Below are positions 35,896 to 44,668 of a DNA stretch of 64,000 bases, in pieces. A program made the position numbers and the translations under genes. This DNA comes from Methylobacterium brachythecii (GTDB lineage Bacteria > Pseudomonadota > Alphaproteobacteria > Rhizobiales > Beijerinckiaceae): NCBI RefSeq assembly GCF_014196345.1, contig NZ_JACIDN010000006.1, positions 248,001 through 312,000 on the forward strand, written 5' to 3'. The notes under the pieces are model-generated. The model was not told the DNA's origin, made no database searches, and worked only from the letters and a program-made list of their open reading frames with translations. Within the stretch, counting starts at the first letter, position 1. Each line of letters starts with the position of its first letter.

Positions 35896-36492
35896 ATGAT
35901 GCCGAAGAGCATTCTGGCAATTCAAGGAGCTTCGTCAGAGGTCGTTCAAGAGCTGCTTTCCTCTTGCGCGCGTGATTGGACAGCCGCCGGTGCTCGGGTC
36001 GTCGGAGTGATCGAAACCCGTTGTCCCCGCTCCAATCTCAGAAGTCTGCGGGACCTGCGAACAGGCACCGATTACGTCACCGAGCAGGATCTGGGACCGG
36101 GATCCACTGCCTGCCGCCTGATCGCCGATGGGATCATGGACGCCTGCGCATCGGTTCAGAGGCAGATCCTCGCAGGATGCGACATCGTCATCTTGAGCAA
36201 ATTCGGAAAGCTCGAAGCGAAGCGGACCGGTTTGGTGGCCGCCTTCACGGCAGCGGTCGAGACCGAGACGCCGGTATTGACCGCCGTCTCCCCGACCTTC
36301 GTCGAGCAGTGGTCTCGTTTCGCCGGCAACCTCGCCGCTTACGCGCCTCCGAGCCTTATCCCGCTCAACGCTTGGTGGGCAGGCTTCCGACGCCCCGACG
36401 ACGGAGTGGCGGAAGCTGCCCAGGAGATCTCGATGCAAAAGCAGCGCACCCAGCAAAGGTTTCCCATCGTGCAGGCTTCGGCAACGCACTGA
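35896..36492 (+). CDS. DUF2478-like protein linked to molybdenum metabolism
   Basis: A 198-residue protein with a P-loop-free nucleotidase-like pattern: ILAIQGASSEVVQELLSSCA at the start, CDIVILSKFGKLEAKRTGLV in the middle and PVLTAVSPTFVEQWSRFAGN later. This matches my recollection of DUF2478 proteins, which are often encoded beside molybdate transport or molybdenum enzymes. AAGGGA precedes the ATG. Its position between the xanthine dehydrogenase regulator and the xanthine/urate permease supports a role in supplying molybdenum for Xdh, but the reaction is unknown. Confidence 0.65.
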   Translation: MMPKSILAIQGASSEVVQELLSSCARDWTAAGARVVGVIETRCPRSNLRSLRDLRTGTDYVTEQDLGPGSTACRLIADGIMDACASVQRQILAGCDIVILSKFGKLEAKRTGLVAAFTAAVETETPVLTAVSPTFVEQWSRFAGNLAAYAPPSLIPLNAWWAGFRRPDDGVAEAAQEISMQKQRTQQRFPIVQASATH

Positions 36493-36590
36493 AGATCCGA
36501 CGGTTTCGAACAAACGGCTGTATCGAAATCGATCGCCTGCATCCGGTTCGGATCTCAAAATCTGGCCCGCCACCGATGCGAAGGCAGTAT

Positions 36591-36609
36591 CGTCGAATTT
36601 TCGAAGGTG
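36591..36609 (-). promoter_or_regulatory. Variant of the purine operator motif upstream of the NCS2 permease
   Basis: On the minus strand this reads CACCTTCGAAAATTCGACG, a near match with one base fewer than CTTCCGAWNNNTTCG. It lies 85-103 bases before the permease start. Confidence 0.3.
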
Positions 36610-36693
36610 TTTCGCTAATTTTTGGAAAGCTCTCCACGACGTTTCGCCATACGATTTTCGACAACCTCCGTAAGCGAGGAATCGAAAAAAATC

Positions 36694-38181
36694 ATGGAGG
36701 AGACCGCCGTGACCTCAATGACAGAGGAGAGGGCGACTGGCCAGAATCCCGAAGATGAGAGGCTCGGCGTTTGCGCCAATCTCGCCTACGGACTTCAGCA
36801 TGTCCTGACGATGTATGGCGGAATCGTCGCCGTACCATTGATCCTCGGCCAAGCGGCCGGGCTCAGTTCGAACGATGTTGGGCTTCTCGTCACGGCTTCG
36901 CTGTTTACCGGCGGCCTCGCCACCATTCTTCAGACCATCGGCTTGCCCTTCTTCGGCAGCCGCCTGCCACTCGTGCAGGGCGTGTCCTTCTCCGGCGTCG
37001 CGACCATGATCGCCATCTCGGGCAACGGCGGCATTCCAGCGATTTTGGGAGCGGTCATCGCGGCTTCGACAATCGGCCTGCTGATCACGCCGGTTTTCTC
37101 ACGGGTCACCCGGTTCTTTCCTCCGCTCGTGACCGGGATCGTCATCACCACGATCGGGCTGACGCTCATGCCAGTCGCGGCTTTCTGGGCTATGGGAGGT
37201 AACAAGACTTCGCCGGACTTCGGTCGGCCGGCCAACATCCAGCTCGCCGCCGTGACGCTCGTGATCGTCCTTCTGCTCAGCAAGCTCGGGAGCGCATCGA
37301 TCTCCAGGTTGTCCATCCTCCTCGCGATCATCATCGGCACCGGCGTCGCGTACGCAGTCGGAATGACCGACTTCTCGCAGGTAATGAATGGGCCGTTCCT
37401 AGCCCCGCCGACGGTCTTCCACTTCGGTTATCCCACCTTCGAGGTCGCAGCCATCATCTCGATGTTCATCGTGATCATGGTGACGCTCGTCGAAACGTCG
37501 GCCGACATCCTGGCCGTAGGCGAGATCGTCGAGACGAAAGTCGATTCTCGGCGGTTGGGCGACGGACTCCGGGCCGACATGCTGTCGAGCATTCTCGCTC
37601 CCATCTTCGGGTCGTTCACGCAAAGCGCCTTCGCCCAGAACGTGGGCCTCGTCGCCGTCACCGGCGTGAAGAGCCGCTACGTGGTGGCGACCGGCGGCAC
37701 TTTCCTGGTCGCGTTGGGACTGCTGCCGGTGATGGGCCGCATCGTCGCGGCGGTACCGAGCTCCGTTCTCGGAGGGGCCGGCATCGTTCTCTTCGGAACC
37801 GTCGCAGCGAGCGGCATCCGCGCGCTGTCCAAGGTCGACTACGAGAACAACATGAACCTCGTGATTGTCGCGACGTCGATCGGCTTCGGCATGATCCCGA
37901 TCGCGTCCCCGAGCTTCTACGAGCACTTTCCGGCCTGGGTCGCCACCATCTTTCATTCAGGCATCAGTTCGGCTGCTTTGATGGCGATCGTCCTCAACCT
38001 GCTCTTCAATCACCTCAAACTGGGAAACTCGGATCAGCAATCGGTCTTCGTGGCGGGGACCGAGCGAACCATCCGGCATCAGGACATCGCTCGCCTTCTC
38101 GACGGCGACCGCTTCCTCAACGGCAAGCTTTACGACGCGAAAGGCACCGAGATACCGGTCGTCGCCGCCAAAGTGCACTGA
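36694..38181 (+). CDS. NCS2 xanthine/urate permease
   Basis: A 495-residue inner-membrane nucleobase:cation symporter of the NCS2 family, with about 14 hydrophobic segments. The substrate signature FAQNVGLVAVTGVKSRYV matches the QNxGxxxxTxxxSRxV pattern of xanthine and uric acid transporters (PbuX, UacT, PucJK). The ATG at 36694 and one at 36718 are both possible; ribosome signals do not decide. It brings xanthine or urate to Xdh and PuuD. Confidence 0.92.
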   Translation: MEETAVTSMTEERATGQNPEDERLGVCANLAYGLQHVLTMYGGIVAVPLILGQAAGLSSNDVGLLVTASLFTGGLATILQTIGLPFFGSRLPLVQGVSFSGVATMIAISGNGGIPAILGAVIAASTIGLLITPVFSRVTRFFPPLVTGIVITTIGLTLMPVAAFWAMGGNKTSPDFGRPANIQLAAVTLVIVLLLSKLGSASISRLSILLAIIIGTGVAYAVGMTDFSQVMNGPFLAPPTVFHFGYPTFEVAAIISMFIVIMVTLVETSADILAVGEIVETKVDSRRLGDGLRADMLSSILAPIFGSFTQSAFAQNVGLVAVTGVKSRYVVATGGTFLVALGLLPVMGRIVAAVPSSVLGGAGIVLFGTVAASGIRALSKVDYENNMNLVIVATSIGFGMIPIASPSFYEHFPAWVATIFHSGISSAALMAIVLNLLFNHLKLGNSDQQSVFVAGTERTIRHQDIARLLDGDRFLNGKLYDAKGTEIPVVAAKVH

Positions 38182-38488
38182 TGGTCGAGTGAGGACAGTC
38201 GAGAAGAGTGCCGGGCAAGGCCCCCGATCGACGCCGACGATCGATGTTTCGAAGCTCCAAAACCATCGCTTCCTCCGGTAGAGTCGCCAGACGGATCGCG
38301 GTCTGCTGCCGGTTCGGCGGACACCGTCCTAAGTTAGATTGACCGGGTTCTCGAATTCGATGGGGCTGAGCCAGCCGATCGTCGGGTGCCGCCGCACCAT
38401 TACGAGAAGATCCAAACCGCGCATCGCATTGGAGAACGCCAAATCGCGTAGAGCCATTTTGGACGGAGTCTTGCTTACGAGCTAGGCC
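38182..38488. other. Junction between the two catabolic blocks
   Basis: About 307 bases between the NCS2 permease and the next block. It holds the IS relic at 38300-38394 and no intact gene. Confidence 0.5.
38300..38394 (-). mobile_element. Relic of an IS3-type insertion sequence (transposase C-terminus and end)
   Basis: On the minus strand, bases 38394 to 38329 translate as RRHPTIGWLSPIEFENPVNL followed by Thr and a stop. This is the typical C-terminal tail of IS3-family OrfB transposases. Just beyond the stop lies GGACGGTGTCCGCCGAACCG, which resembles an IS3-type terminal repeat. Upstream of Arg-Arg the frame loses similarity, so only about 22 codons remain. No second end was found. Confidence 0.5.
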
Positions 38489-39304
38489 ATGGATCTGAGT
38501 GGCATCACGTCGATCATCGAGCCGAAAAGGCCGGACGTCCTTCCGGATTGGCAGGACGGAGATGCGTGGCTCGCCGGAGGCACGTGGCTGTTCTCGGAGC
38601 CGCAACCGCATCTACGCCGGTTGATCGATCTCGCGGCACTCGAATGGGCTCCCAGCACGGTCTCTGATGAAGGCCTTGCCTTGGCCGCGACTTGCACGAT
38701 CGCGCAGCTGGATAGGCTCGAATTGCCGAGTGGGTGGATCGCTTCCCCGCTGATCGGAGAGTGCTGCCGCGCGCTGCTTGGCTCCTTCAAGATCTGGAAT
38801 CGGGCCACGGTCGGCGGCAACCTGTGCATGGCCTTGCCCGCAGGACCGATGATCGCGCTGACAGCCGCACTGGACGGCGTCTGCACGATCGTCTCGCCGA
38901 ACGCAGCGGAGCGGCGCGTGTCGGTGATCGATTTCGTGCTCGGGCCCCAGAAGACCACCTTGGGGCGGGGCGAGATTCTGCGAAGCATCTCGATGCCGGC
39001 TGAAGCGCTCGGTCGGCGCACCGCATTTAGGCGGATCTCGCTGAGTCCGAATGGCCGCTCCGGGGCCTTGGTAATCGGTACACTGGATGCGGACCAAAAC
39101 CTCACGCTGACCATCACGGCATCGACGCGTTGTCCGGTGCAGATCGCGATTGGACCAACTCCTTCGGCGGACACGCTGCGGGAAGAGATCGCGGGAGCGA
39201 TCGCCGAGGCCGATTGGTACGACGACGTGCATGGGGCGCCGGACTGGCGACGTCATGTGACGTTGCTTCTCGCGGAAGAGATTCGCCGGGAACTCGCGCG
39301 ATGA
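38489..39304 (+). CDS. FAD-binding subunit of a second molybdenum hydroxylase (YgfM-like)
   Basis: A 271-residue PCMH-type FAD domain protein: DAWLAGGTWLFSEP near 26-39 and the flavin-binding SFKIWNRATVGGNLCMALPA at about 99-118, followed by a CO-dehydrogenase flavoprotein C-terminal region. Its length and its partner, a fused Fe-S plus molybdenum protein, match E. coli YgfM with XdhD. The next gene starts inside its stop codon (ATGA), so the two subunits are made together. It is not a copy of XdhA, which has its own FAD domain. Confidence 0.85.
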   Translation: MDLSGITSIIEPKRPDVLPDWQDGDAWLAGGTWLFSEPQPHLRRLIDLAALEWAPSTVSDEGLALAATCTIAQLDRLELPSGWIASPLIGECCRALLGSFKIWNRATVGGNLCMALPAGPMIALTAALDGVCTIVSPNAAERRVSVIDFVLGPQKTTLGRGEILRSISMPAEALGRRTAFRRISLSPNGRSGALVIGTLDADQNLTLTITASTRCPVQIAIGPTPSADTLREEIAGAIAEADWYDDVHGAPDWRRHVTLLLAEEIRRELAR

Positions 39305-42099
39305 GGCTGACGGTGAATGGGCAGGCGCAGGAGGCCGCGCCCTTACCCGGGCAGTGTCTTCGAACCCTCCTGCGAGAGCTCGGCTGGTTCGGCGTCAAGA
39401 AGGGTTGCGATGCCGGCGATTGCGGCGCCTGCACGGTCCATGTCGACGGCGAACCCGTGCATTCTTGCCTGCTCCCCGCCTTTAAGGCGGAAGGCAGAGC
39501 CGTCACCACGGTCGAGGGCTTGGCGGGGACCTGCCGGCCCGGAGGGGGCGCGCCCGAGAACCGGCATCCGATGCAGGAGGCCTTCTTGAATGCGCAGGGC
39601 TTCCAGTGCGGCTTCTGCACACCCGGCATGATCATGACGGCCGCTGCGCTCGATCAGGCCCAGCGGCGGGATCTCGGCACGGCGCTGAAGGGTAACCTCT
39701 GCCGCTGTACCGGCTACCGCGCCATCCGCGACGCCATCGCGGGAACGGCTCATGCCGAGGCGCCGCAATCCTGCGAGGCGCCGGTCGGGCGCAATCTGCC
39801 GGCGCCCGCGAGCGCGGCCGTCGTCGCGGGGAGGGCGGCCTATACGCTCGACCTCGCCGTCGACGACCTGCTGCACCTCAAGGTGCTGCGCTCTCCCCAC
39901 GCCCATGCTCACATCTTACGGATCGACCGCGAGGCGGCGCTCGCCGTGCCGGGCGTCGTGGCGGTGTTCACCCACGAGGACGTGCCCGCGCAGCGCTTCT
40001 CCACCGGGCGTCACCAGATCAGGGCTGACGACGCGCCCGACACGCTGATGCTCGATCCGATCGTCCGGTTCGTCGGCCAGCGGGTCGCCGCAGTCCTGGC
40101 CGAGAGCGAGGCGGCGGCCGAGGCTGGCGTTCGCGCGCTCGTCGTCACCTACGCGCCGCGCGCCGCCTTGCTCGATCCCGAGATCGCGCTGACCGCCGAC
40201 GCACCGCTCGTGCACGACCCCGGCGACCGCGAGCCACCTCGGCCGGGGGAAGACGCGCCGCCGATTCATGCCCACCCGAACCTCGCCGCCGAGGTGCATG
40301 GCGCGATCGGCGACGTCGAAACGGGCTTCGCCGAGGCCGCCCTCGTCTACGAAGAGGAATACGTCACTCAGCGCGTGCAGCACGCGCATCTGGAGACGCA
40401 TGGCGCGATCGGCTGGCGCGATGCCGAAGGCCGGCTCGTGGTGCGCTCCTCGACTCAGGTGCCTTTCCTGACCCGCGATGCGCTCTGCGACCTGTTCGGG
40501 CTTGAGCAAAGCCGGGTGCGGGTTCTCTGCGGGCGGGTCGGTGGCGGTTTCGGCGGCAAGCAGGAGATGCTCACCGAGGATCTCGTCGCCCTGGCGGTGC
40601 TTAGGACCGGACGGCCCGTGAAATGGGAGCTGACCCGCCAGGAGCAGTTCACGGCGACGACGACCCGCCACCCGATGCGGGTTCGGGTCAAGCTCGGCGC
40701 TCGGAAGGACGGCACGCTGACCGCGATCTCGCTGAAAGTGCTCGCCAATACCGGTGCCTATGCCAACCATGCCGGCGGCGTACTGCACCATGGCTGCAAC
40801 GAGTGCATCTCCGCCTATAACAGCCCCAACAAACGGGTGGAGGGCTACAGCGTCTACACGCATACGCTGCCCTCCGGCGCCTTCCGCGGCTACGGCCTGA
40901 GCCAGACCATCTTCGCCATCGAGTCGGCCATGGACGAGCTCGCGCGTGGGCTCGGAATCGACCCGTTCGAAATGCGCCGCCGCAACGCCGTGCGCCCGGG
41001 CGACCCCATGGTCTCCACCAGCCTCGAACCGCACGACGTCGAGTACGGCTCCTACGGCCTCGACCAGTGCCTCGACCTCGCTCAGGCCGCGCTCGCAGAG
41101 CATTCCGGCGAGGCGCCGCCCGATCCGTCCTGGCTCGTCGGAGAGGGCATGGCGATGGCGATGATCGACACCATCCCGCCGCGTGGACACTACGCCCATG
41201 CCCGGATCCGCCTGGAAACGGACGGCCGCTACGCGCTGTCAGTCGGGACGGCCGAATTCGGCAACGGCACCAGCACGGTGCATGGTCAACTCGCGGCGCA
41301 GGCGCTTGCCACAACGCCGGACCGCATTCGGCTGACTCAGGCCGACACCGATGCCGTTCCCCACGACACGGGCGCCTATGGCAGTACCGGCACCGTGGTA
41401 GCGGGACAGGCGAACCATCGCGCCGCCCTGGCACTCTCGGTCATGATCCGTGAGGCCGCCGCCGCGCGGCAAGGCGTCGACCCGGACGCGTGCCGGCTAG
41501 CGATGGATGCGGTCGAGACGCCGATGGGACGCGTCCCGCTCTCCGACTTCGCACCGATCGAAGCGACCGCGACGGCCGATGGCAGCCCACGCTCGGTCGC
41601 CTTCAACGTCCAGGCGTTCCGCGTGGCTGTGCACCCGGCGAGCGGCGAGGTGAAGATCCTGGCGAGCATTCAGGCGGCCGATGCCGGCGTGGTGATCAAC
41701 CCGATGCAGTGCCGCGGCCAGGTGGAGGGCGGCGTCGCCCAGGCGCTCGGCGCAGCGCTCTACGAGGATTACCGCTTTGCCGAGGATGGCAGCGTCGTCA
41801 CGCAGACCTTCCGCAACTACCACATCCCGGCCTGCGCCGACGTCCCCGAGACTCGCGTGCTCTTTGCCAAGACCTATGACCGAGTCGGCCCGCTGGGCGC
41901 CAAGTCGATGAGCGAGTCGCCTTACAACCCGGTCGCGCCCGCGCTCGCCAATGCGATCCGCGACGCCACGGGAGCACGGCTGACAGCGACGCCCTTCGCA
42001 CCGGACCGCATCTTCCGTCAGGTCATGCAGGCAGTCGCAGACCGGGAGGCCAGGGCAAAAGCTGACCGCTCCGAAGCCATCGCCGTCGCGAGTCTGTGA
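39301..42099 (+). CDS. Fused 2Fe-2S / molybdopterin hydroxylase (XdhD-like)
   Basis: A 932-residue fusion. Residues 1-150 hold two 2Fe-2S sites (Cys36, 41, 44, 56; Cys103, 106, 134, 136). From about 172 the molybdenum domains follow (RVGGGFGGKQEM, PSGAFRGYGLSQ, GTAEFGNGTSTVH), with the probable catalytic Glu872 in KSMSES. The start at 39301 is set by the ATGA overlap with the FAD gene; the longer open frame is not used. The layout matches E. coli XdhD, proposed to act on hypoxanthine or related heterocycles. Substrate specificity differs from XdhB in the active-site loop (MSES rather than VGEPP), so a different purine or hydantoin-like substrate is possible. Confidence 0.85.
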   Translation: MRLTVNGQAQEAAPLPGQCLRTLLRELGWFGVKKGCDAGDCGACTVHVDGEPVHSCLLPAFKAEGRAVTTVEGLAGTCRPGGGAPENRHPMQEAFLNAQGFQCGFCTPGMIMTAAALDQAQRRDLGTALKGNLCRCTGYRAIRDAIAGTAHAEAPQSCEAPVGRNLPAPASAAVVAGRAAYTLDLAVDDLLHLKVLRSPHAHAHILRIDREAALAVPGVVAVFTHEDVPAQRFSTGRHQIRADDAPDTLMLDPIVRFVGQRVAAVLAESEAAAEAGVRALVVTYAPRAALLDPEIALTADAPLVHDPGDREPPRPGEDAPPIHAHPNLAAEVHGAIGDVETGFAEAALVYEEEYVTQRVQHAHLETHGAIGWRDAEGRLVVRSSTQVPFLTRDALCDLFGLEQSRVRVLCGRVGGGFGGKQEMLTEDLVALAVLRTGRPVKWELTRQEQFTATTTRHPMRVRVKLGARKDGTLTAISLKVLANTGAYANHAGGVLHHGCNECISAYNSPNKRVEGYSVYTHTLPSGAFRGYGLSQTIFAIESAMDELARGLGIDPFEMRRRNAVRPGDPMVSTSLEPHDVEYGSYGLDQCLDLAQAALAEHSGEAPPDPSWLVGEGMAMAMIDTIPPRGHYAHARIRLETDGRYALSVGTAEFGNGTSTVHGQLAAQALATTPDRIRLTQADTDAVPHDTGAYGSTGTVVAGQANHRAALALSVMIREAAAARQGVDPDACRLAMDAVETPMGRVPLSDFAPIEATATADGSPRSVAFNVQAFRVAVHPASGEVKILASIQAADAGVVINPMQCRGQVEGGVAQALGAALYEDYRFAEDGSVVTQTFRNYHIPACADVPETRVLFAKTYDRVGPLGAKSMSESPYNPVAPALANAIRDATGARLTATPFAPDRIFRQVMQAVADREARAKADRSEAIAVASL

Positions 42100-42148
42100 G
42101 GGCGGCAACTCTGGCGCGTTCTCTCGTGCCTTGACGAGCGCGCCCCCG

Positions 42149-43105
42149 ATGGCTCCCGGTGCAGCCGACGGAATAGGAGCGCGCCGTCGCAACGAGGCAA
42201 ATGGATTGACCTACCCGCGTGATTTGATCGGCTACGGACGGACACCGCCGAAGGCCCACTGGCCAGGCGGCGCCCGCATCGCCGTGCAGTTCGTCCTCAA
42301 CTACGAGGAGGGCGGGGAGAACAACATCCTGCACGGCGATCAGGCCTCGGAAGCCTTCCTGACGGAAATCATCGACGCGCACCCCTGGCCCGGCCGGCGG
42401 CACATGACGGTGGAGTCGATCTACGAATACGGCGCGCGCGCCGGCTTCTGGCGGATCTGGCGCCTGTTCACCTCACGCGGAATTCCGCTCACGGTGTTCG
42501 GCATCGCCACGGCGATGGCCCGGAACCCCGAGGCCGTCGCCGCCATGCGCGAGGCGGATTGGGAGATCGCCAGCCACGGCCTCAAATGGATCGACTACGC
42601 CCATTTCGAGCGCGCGGCGGAAGCGGCGGACATGGACGAGGCGATCCGCCTGCACACCGAGATCACCGGCGAGCGCCCGCTCGGCTGGTACACCGGGCGT
42701 TTCTCCGCCCAGACGCGCGACCTCGCGATGGAGCGCGACTTCACCTACCTCGCCGATTCCTACGCGGACGATCTGCCCTACTGGATGCAGGGTCCGAAAG
42801 CGCCGGCCCTCATTGTGCCGTACACGATGGAGGTCAACGACATGCGCTTCGCCGTGGCCCAGGGCTACAATACCGGCGAGCAGTTCTTCACCTACCTGCG
42901 CGACACCTTCGACGTGCTCTACGCCGAAGGGGCCGAGACGCCGAAGATGATGTCGATCGGCCTGCACTGCAGACTGGTCGGGCGCCCCGGCAGGATCGCG
43001 GGGCTGATCCGCTTCCTCGACCACGTCGCGGCGCATCAGGACGTCTGGCTGACGCGCCGCATCGACATCGCCCGGCACTGGATCGCCAACCACCCGTCCG
43101 CTTGA
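42149..43105 (+). CDS. puuE: Second allantoinase, stand-alone PuuE
   Basis: A 318-residue polysaccharide-deacetylase-type allantoinase, highly similar to the first half of the fusion at 16458-17882 (shared GYGR, WPGGAR, NYEEGGEN, ASHGLKWIDY, GLHCRL(V/I)GRPGR). It ends where the OHCU decarboxylase domain would begin. The start is uncertain: ATG at 42149 or TTG at 42131, neither with a good ribosome site, and the conserved part begins only at about residue 22. It may serve allantoin imported from outside, or a related cyclic ureide such as hydantoin. Confidence 0.88.
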   Translation: MAPGAADGIGARRRNEANGLTYPRDLIGYGRTPPKAHWPGGARIAVQFVLNYEEGGENNILHGDQASEAFLTEIIDAHPWPGRRHMTVESIYEYGARAGFWRIWRLFTSRGIPLTVFGIATAMARNPEAVAAMREADWEIASHGLKWIDYAHFERAAEAADMDEAIRLHTEITGERPLGWYTGRFSAQTRDLAMERDFTYLADSYADDLPYWMQGPKAPALIVPYTMEVNDMRFAVAQGYNTGEQFFTYLRDTFDVLYAEGAETPKMMSIGLHCRLVGRPGRIAGLIRFLDHVAAHQDVWLTRRIDIARHWIANHPSA

Positions 43106-43147
43106 GCGGCAGTTTGCCGCCGGGGCGTCGATGTGGGGGCGTTCCGC

Positions 43148-44587
43148 TCAGGTCGTTCTCTCCGAGAAGATCGCCTTCTTGACGATGGCATGGACGCCCC
43201 AGTTGCCGTCCACGACCTGCGTGATGCCGAAATCGACGGCGATCGACATCAGAGAGATCGCCTCGTCCTCGGTCAGCCCCTTCGCGTGCATCAGGAAGGA
43301 CCGCATCTTGCGGAAGGCATCGCGCATGGCGAGGTCGATCGACGACTTCGAGAAGATCGCGTTCTGCGCGTCCGGCCCGAGGTCCTTCAGGTAGTTCGGG
43401 TAGCTGAAGCCCGAGAGCACCCAGTCGTCCTTGGTCTCGATCATCGGGAAGTCGAGCGCTTCCAGCGAGGTGCCGGCGAGATCGGCCTTCTTGTGAAGGA
43501 TGAACTGGAAGGTGCCGGTAAGCGAGCACTCGATGGCCGTGCCGCAGAGCTCGGAATCGCCCTGGCTGGCATGGGGATCGCCCACCGAGAACAGGGCGCC
43601 CGACACGGCGACCGGGTAGTACATCGTGGCGCCCTTGCCGATGCGCCAGTTGTCGATGTTGCCGCCGGTGTAGCTCGGCGGAATCGAGTTCACCATGTCG
43701 GCCTCGGCCGGCGCGAGGCCCATCGTGCCGAAATGGGGGCGGATCGGCACGCGGATGCCCTTGAGCACGTCGTAGGTGCGCTGGGTCTTGCTGTGGTCGA
43801 CGGGAATGCCCGGATAGTCGATCGTCGGGTGCAGCACGCCGTTGGGGTCGGTCACGCCCGGCCAGGGGAAGTTGTAGACGGCCTTCGCCCAGTCGCGACC
43901 GCCCGAGGCATCGACCTCGTAGATCGTGATGACCTCGCGCTTCTTGCCCTCGAGCATGTCGTCGTAGTGGTAGCCCCACCAGGCGGCTGCGTTGCTGCCG
44001 AAGGTCGAGCCCTTGAACTTCGGATTGGCGCACGGACGCGGCGCGACGTCGAGGATGCGCACCTCAAGCACGTCACCCGGCTCGGCGCCGCGGATCGCCA
44101 CCGGCCCCGTGCAGATATGGACGCCGAGGCCGCCGCCAGGGCCGAGCTTGGCATCCTCGGGGCCAGCGCCGCGGCGCGCGACGCCCTTCTTATCCTTGGT
44201 CCAGAGAAACACGCTCTCGGCGCCGGGATCACCCGTCACCATGCGCTCGGCATCGTCGTTGGAATGATGGGTCAGGGTCTCGATGGTGACGTAGTCGCCC
44301 GAGGCGATCTCGACCTGCGGCTTCAGGTTCTTGCTGAAATAGCCCCAGTGCACGGTCTCCGCCGAGGCCGGCAGATGGTAGTGCGCGGATTGCGTGACGG
44401 CCTTGCCGCTCGCCTGGGCAAGGGCAGGGCTGACGAGCGAAAGACCGCCCGCGGCGATGGCAGCCGCGCCGCCCGAGGCCACGAAGCTGCTCTTCAGAAA
44501 GGCACGGCGCTCCGGCTGCATGTCACGCTGATAGCGGAGGCGATGCTCCGCGAAGGCTGCACAGGTCGGATCGTCGCCAAGGCACAT
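43148..44587 (-). CDS. Exported acetamidase/formamidase family protein
   Basis: A 479-residue FmdA/AmdA-family amidohydrolase with a twin-arginine signal (ERRAFLKSSF at about 27-36, then a hydrophobic Ala/Gly stretch and ALAQA). The family core is clear: FLWTKDKKG, GPVAIRGAEPGDVLEVRILD, FGTMGLAPAEADMVNSIPPS, and VGDPHASQGDSELCGTAIEC. These enzymes hydrolyse formamide, acetamide or similar amides. Most relatives are cytoplasmic; this one should act in the periplasm after Tat export. GGAGAGA precedes the ATG at 44587. An NCS1 permease gene lies immediately upstream on the same strand, so they are probably co-expressed. Confidence 0.85.
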   Translation of the reverse strand: MCLGDDPTCAAFAEHRLRYQRDMQPERRAFLKSSFVASGGAAAIAAGGLSLVSPALAQASGKAVTQSAHYHLPASAETVHWGYFSKNLKPQVEIASGDYVTIETLTHHSNDDAERMVTGDPGAESVFLWTKDKKGVARRGAGPEDAKLGPGGGLGVHICTGPVAIRGAEPGDVLEVRILDVAPRPCANPKFKGSTFGSNAAAWWGYHYDDMLEGKKREVITIYEVDASGGRDWAKAVYNFPWPGVTDPNGVLHPTIDYPGIPVDHSKTQRTYDVLKGIRVPIRPHFGTMGLAPAEADMVNSIPPSYTGGNIDNWRIGKGATMYYPVAVSGALFSVGDPHASQGDSELCGTAIECSLTGTFQFILHKKADLAGTSLEALDFPMIETKDDWVLSGFSYPNYLKDLGPDAQNAIFSKSSIDLAMRDAFRKMRSFLMHAKGLTEDEAISLMSIAVDFGITQVVDGNWGVHAIVKKAIFSERTT

Positions 44588-44668
44588 CGTGTCTCTCCGC
44601 AGCTGAAAGGTCCCGAGCCGTGTATGCAAGGCAGCCGCCAAGCTCGCCCCGGCCGCTCCGTCTTTCGC

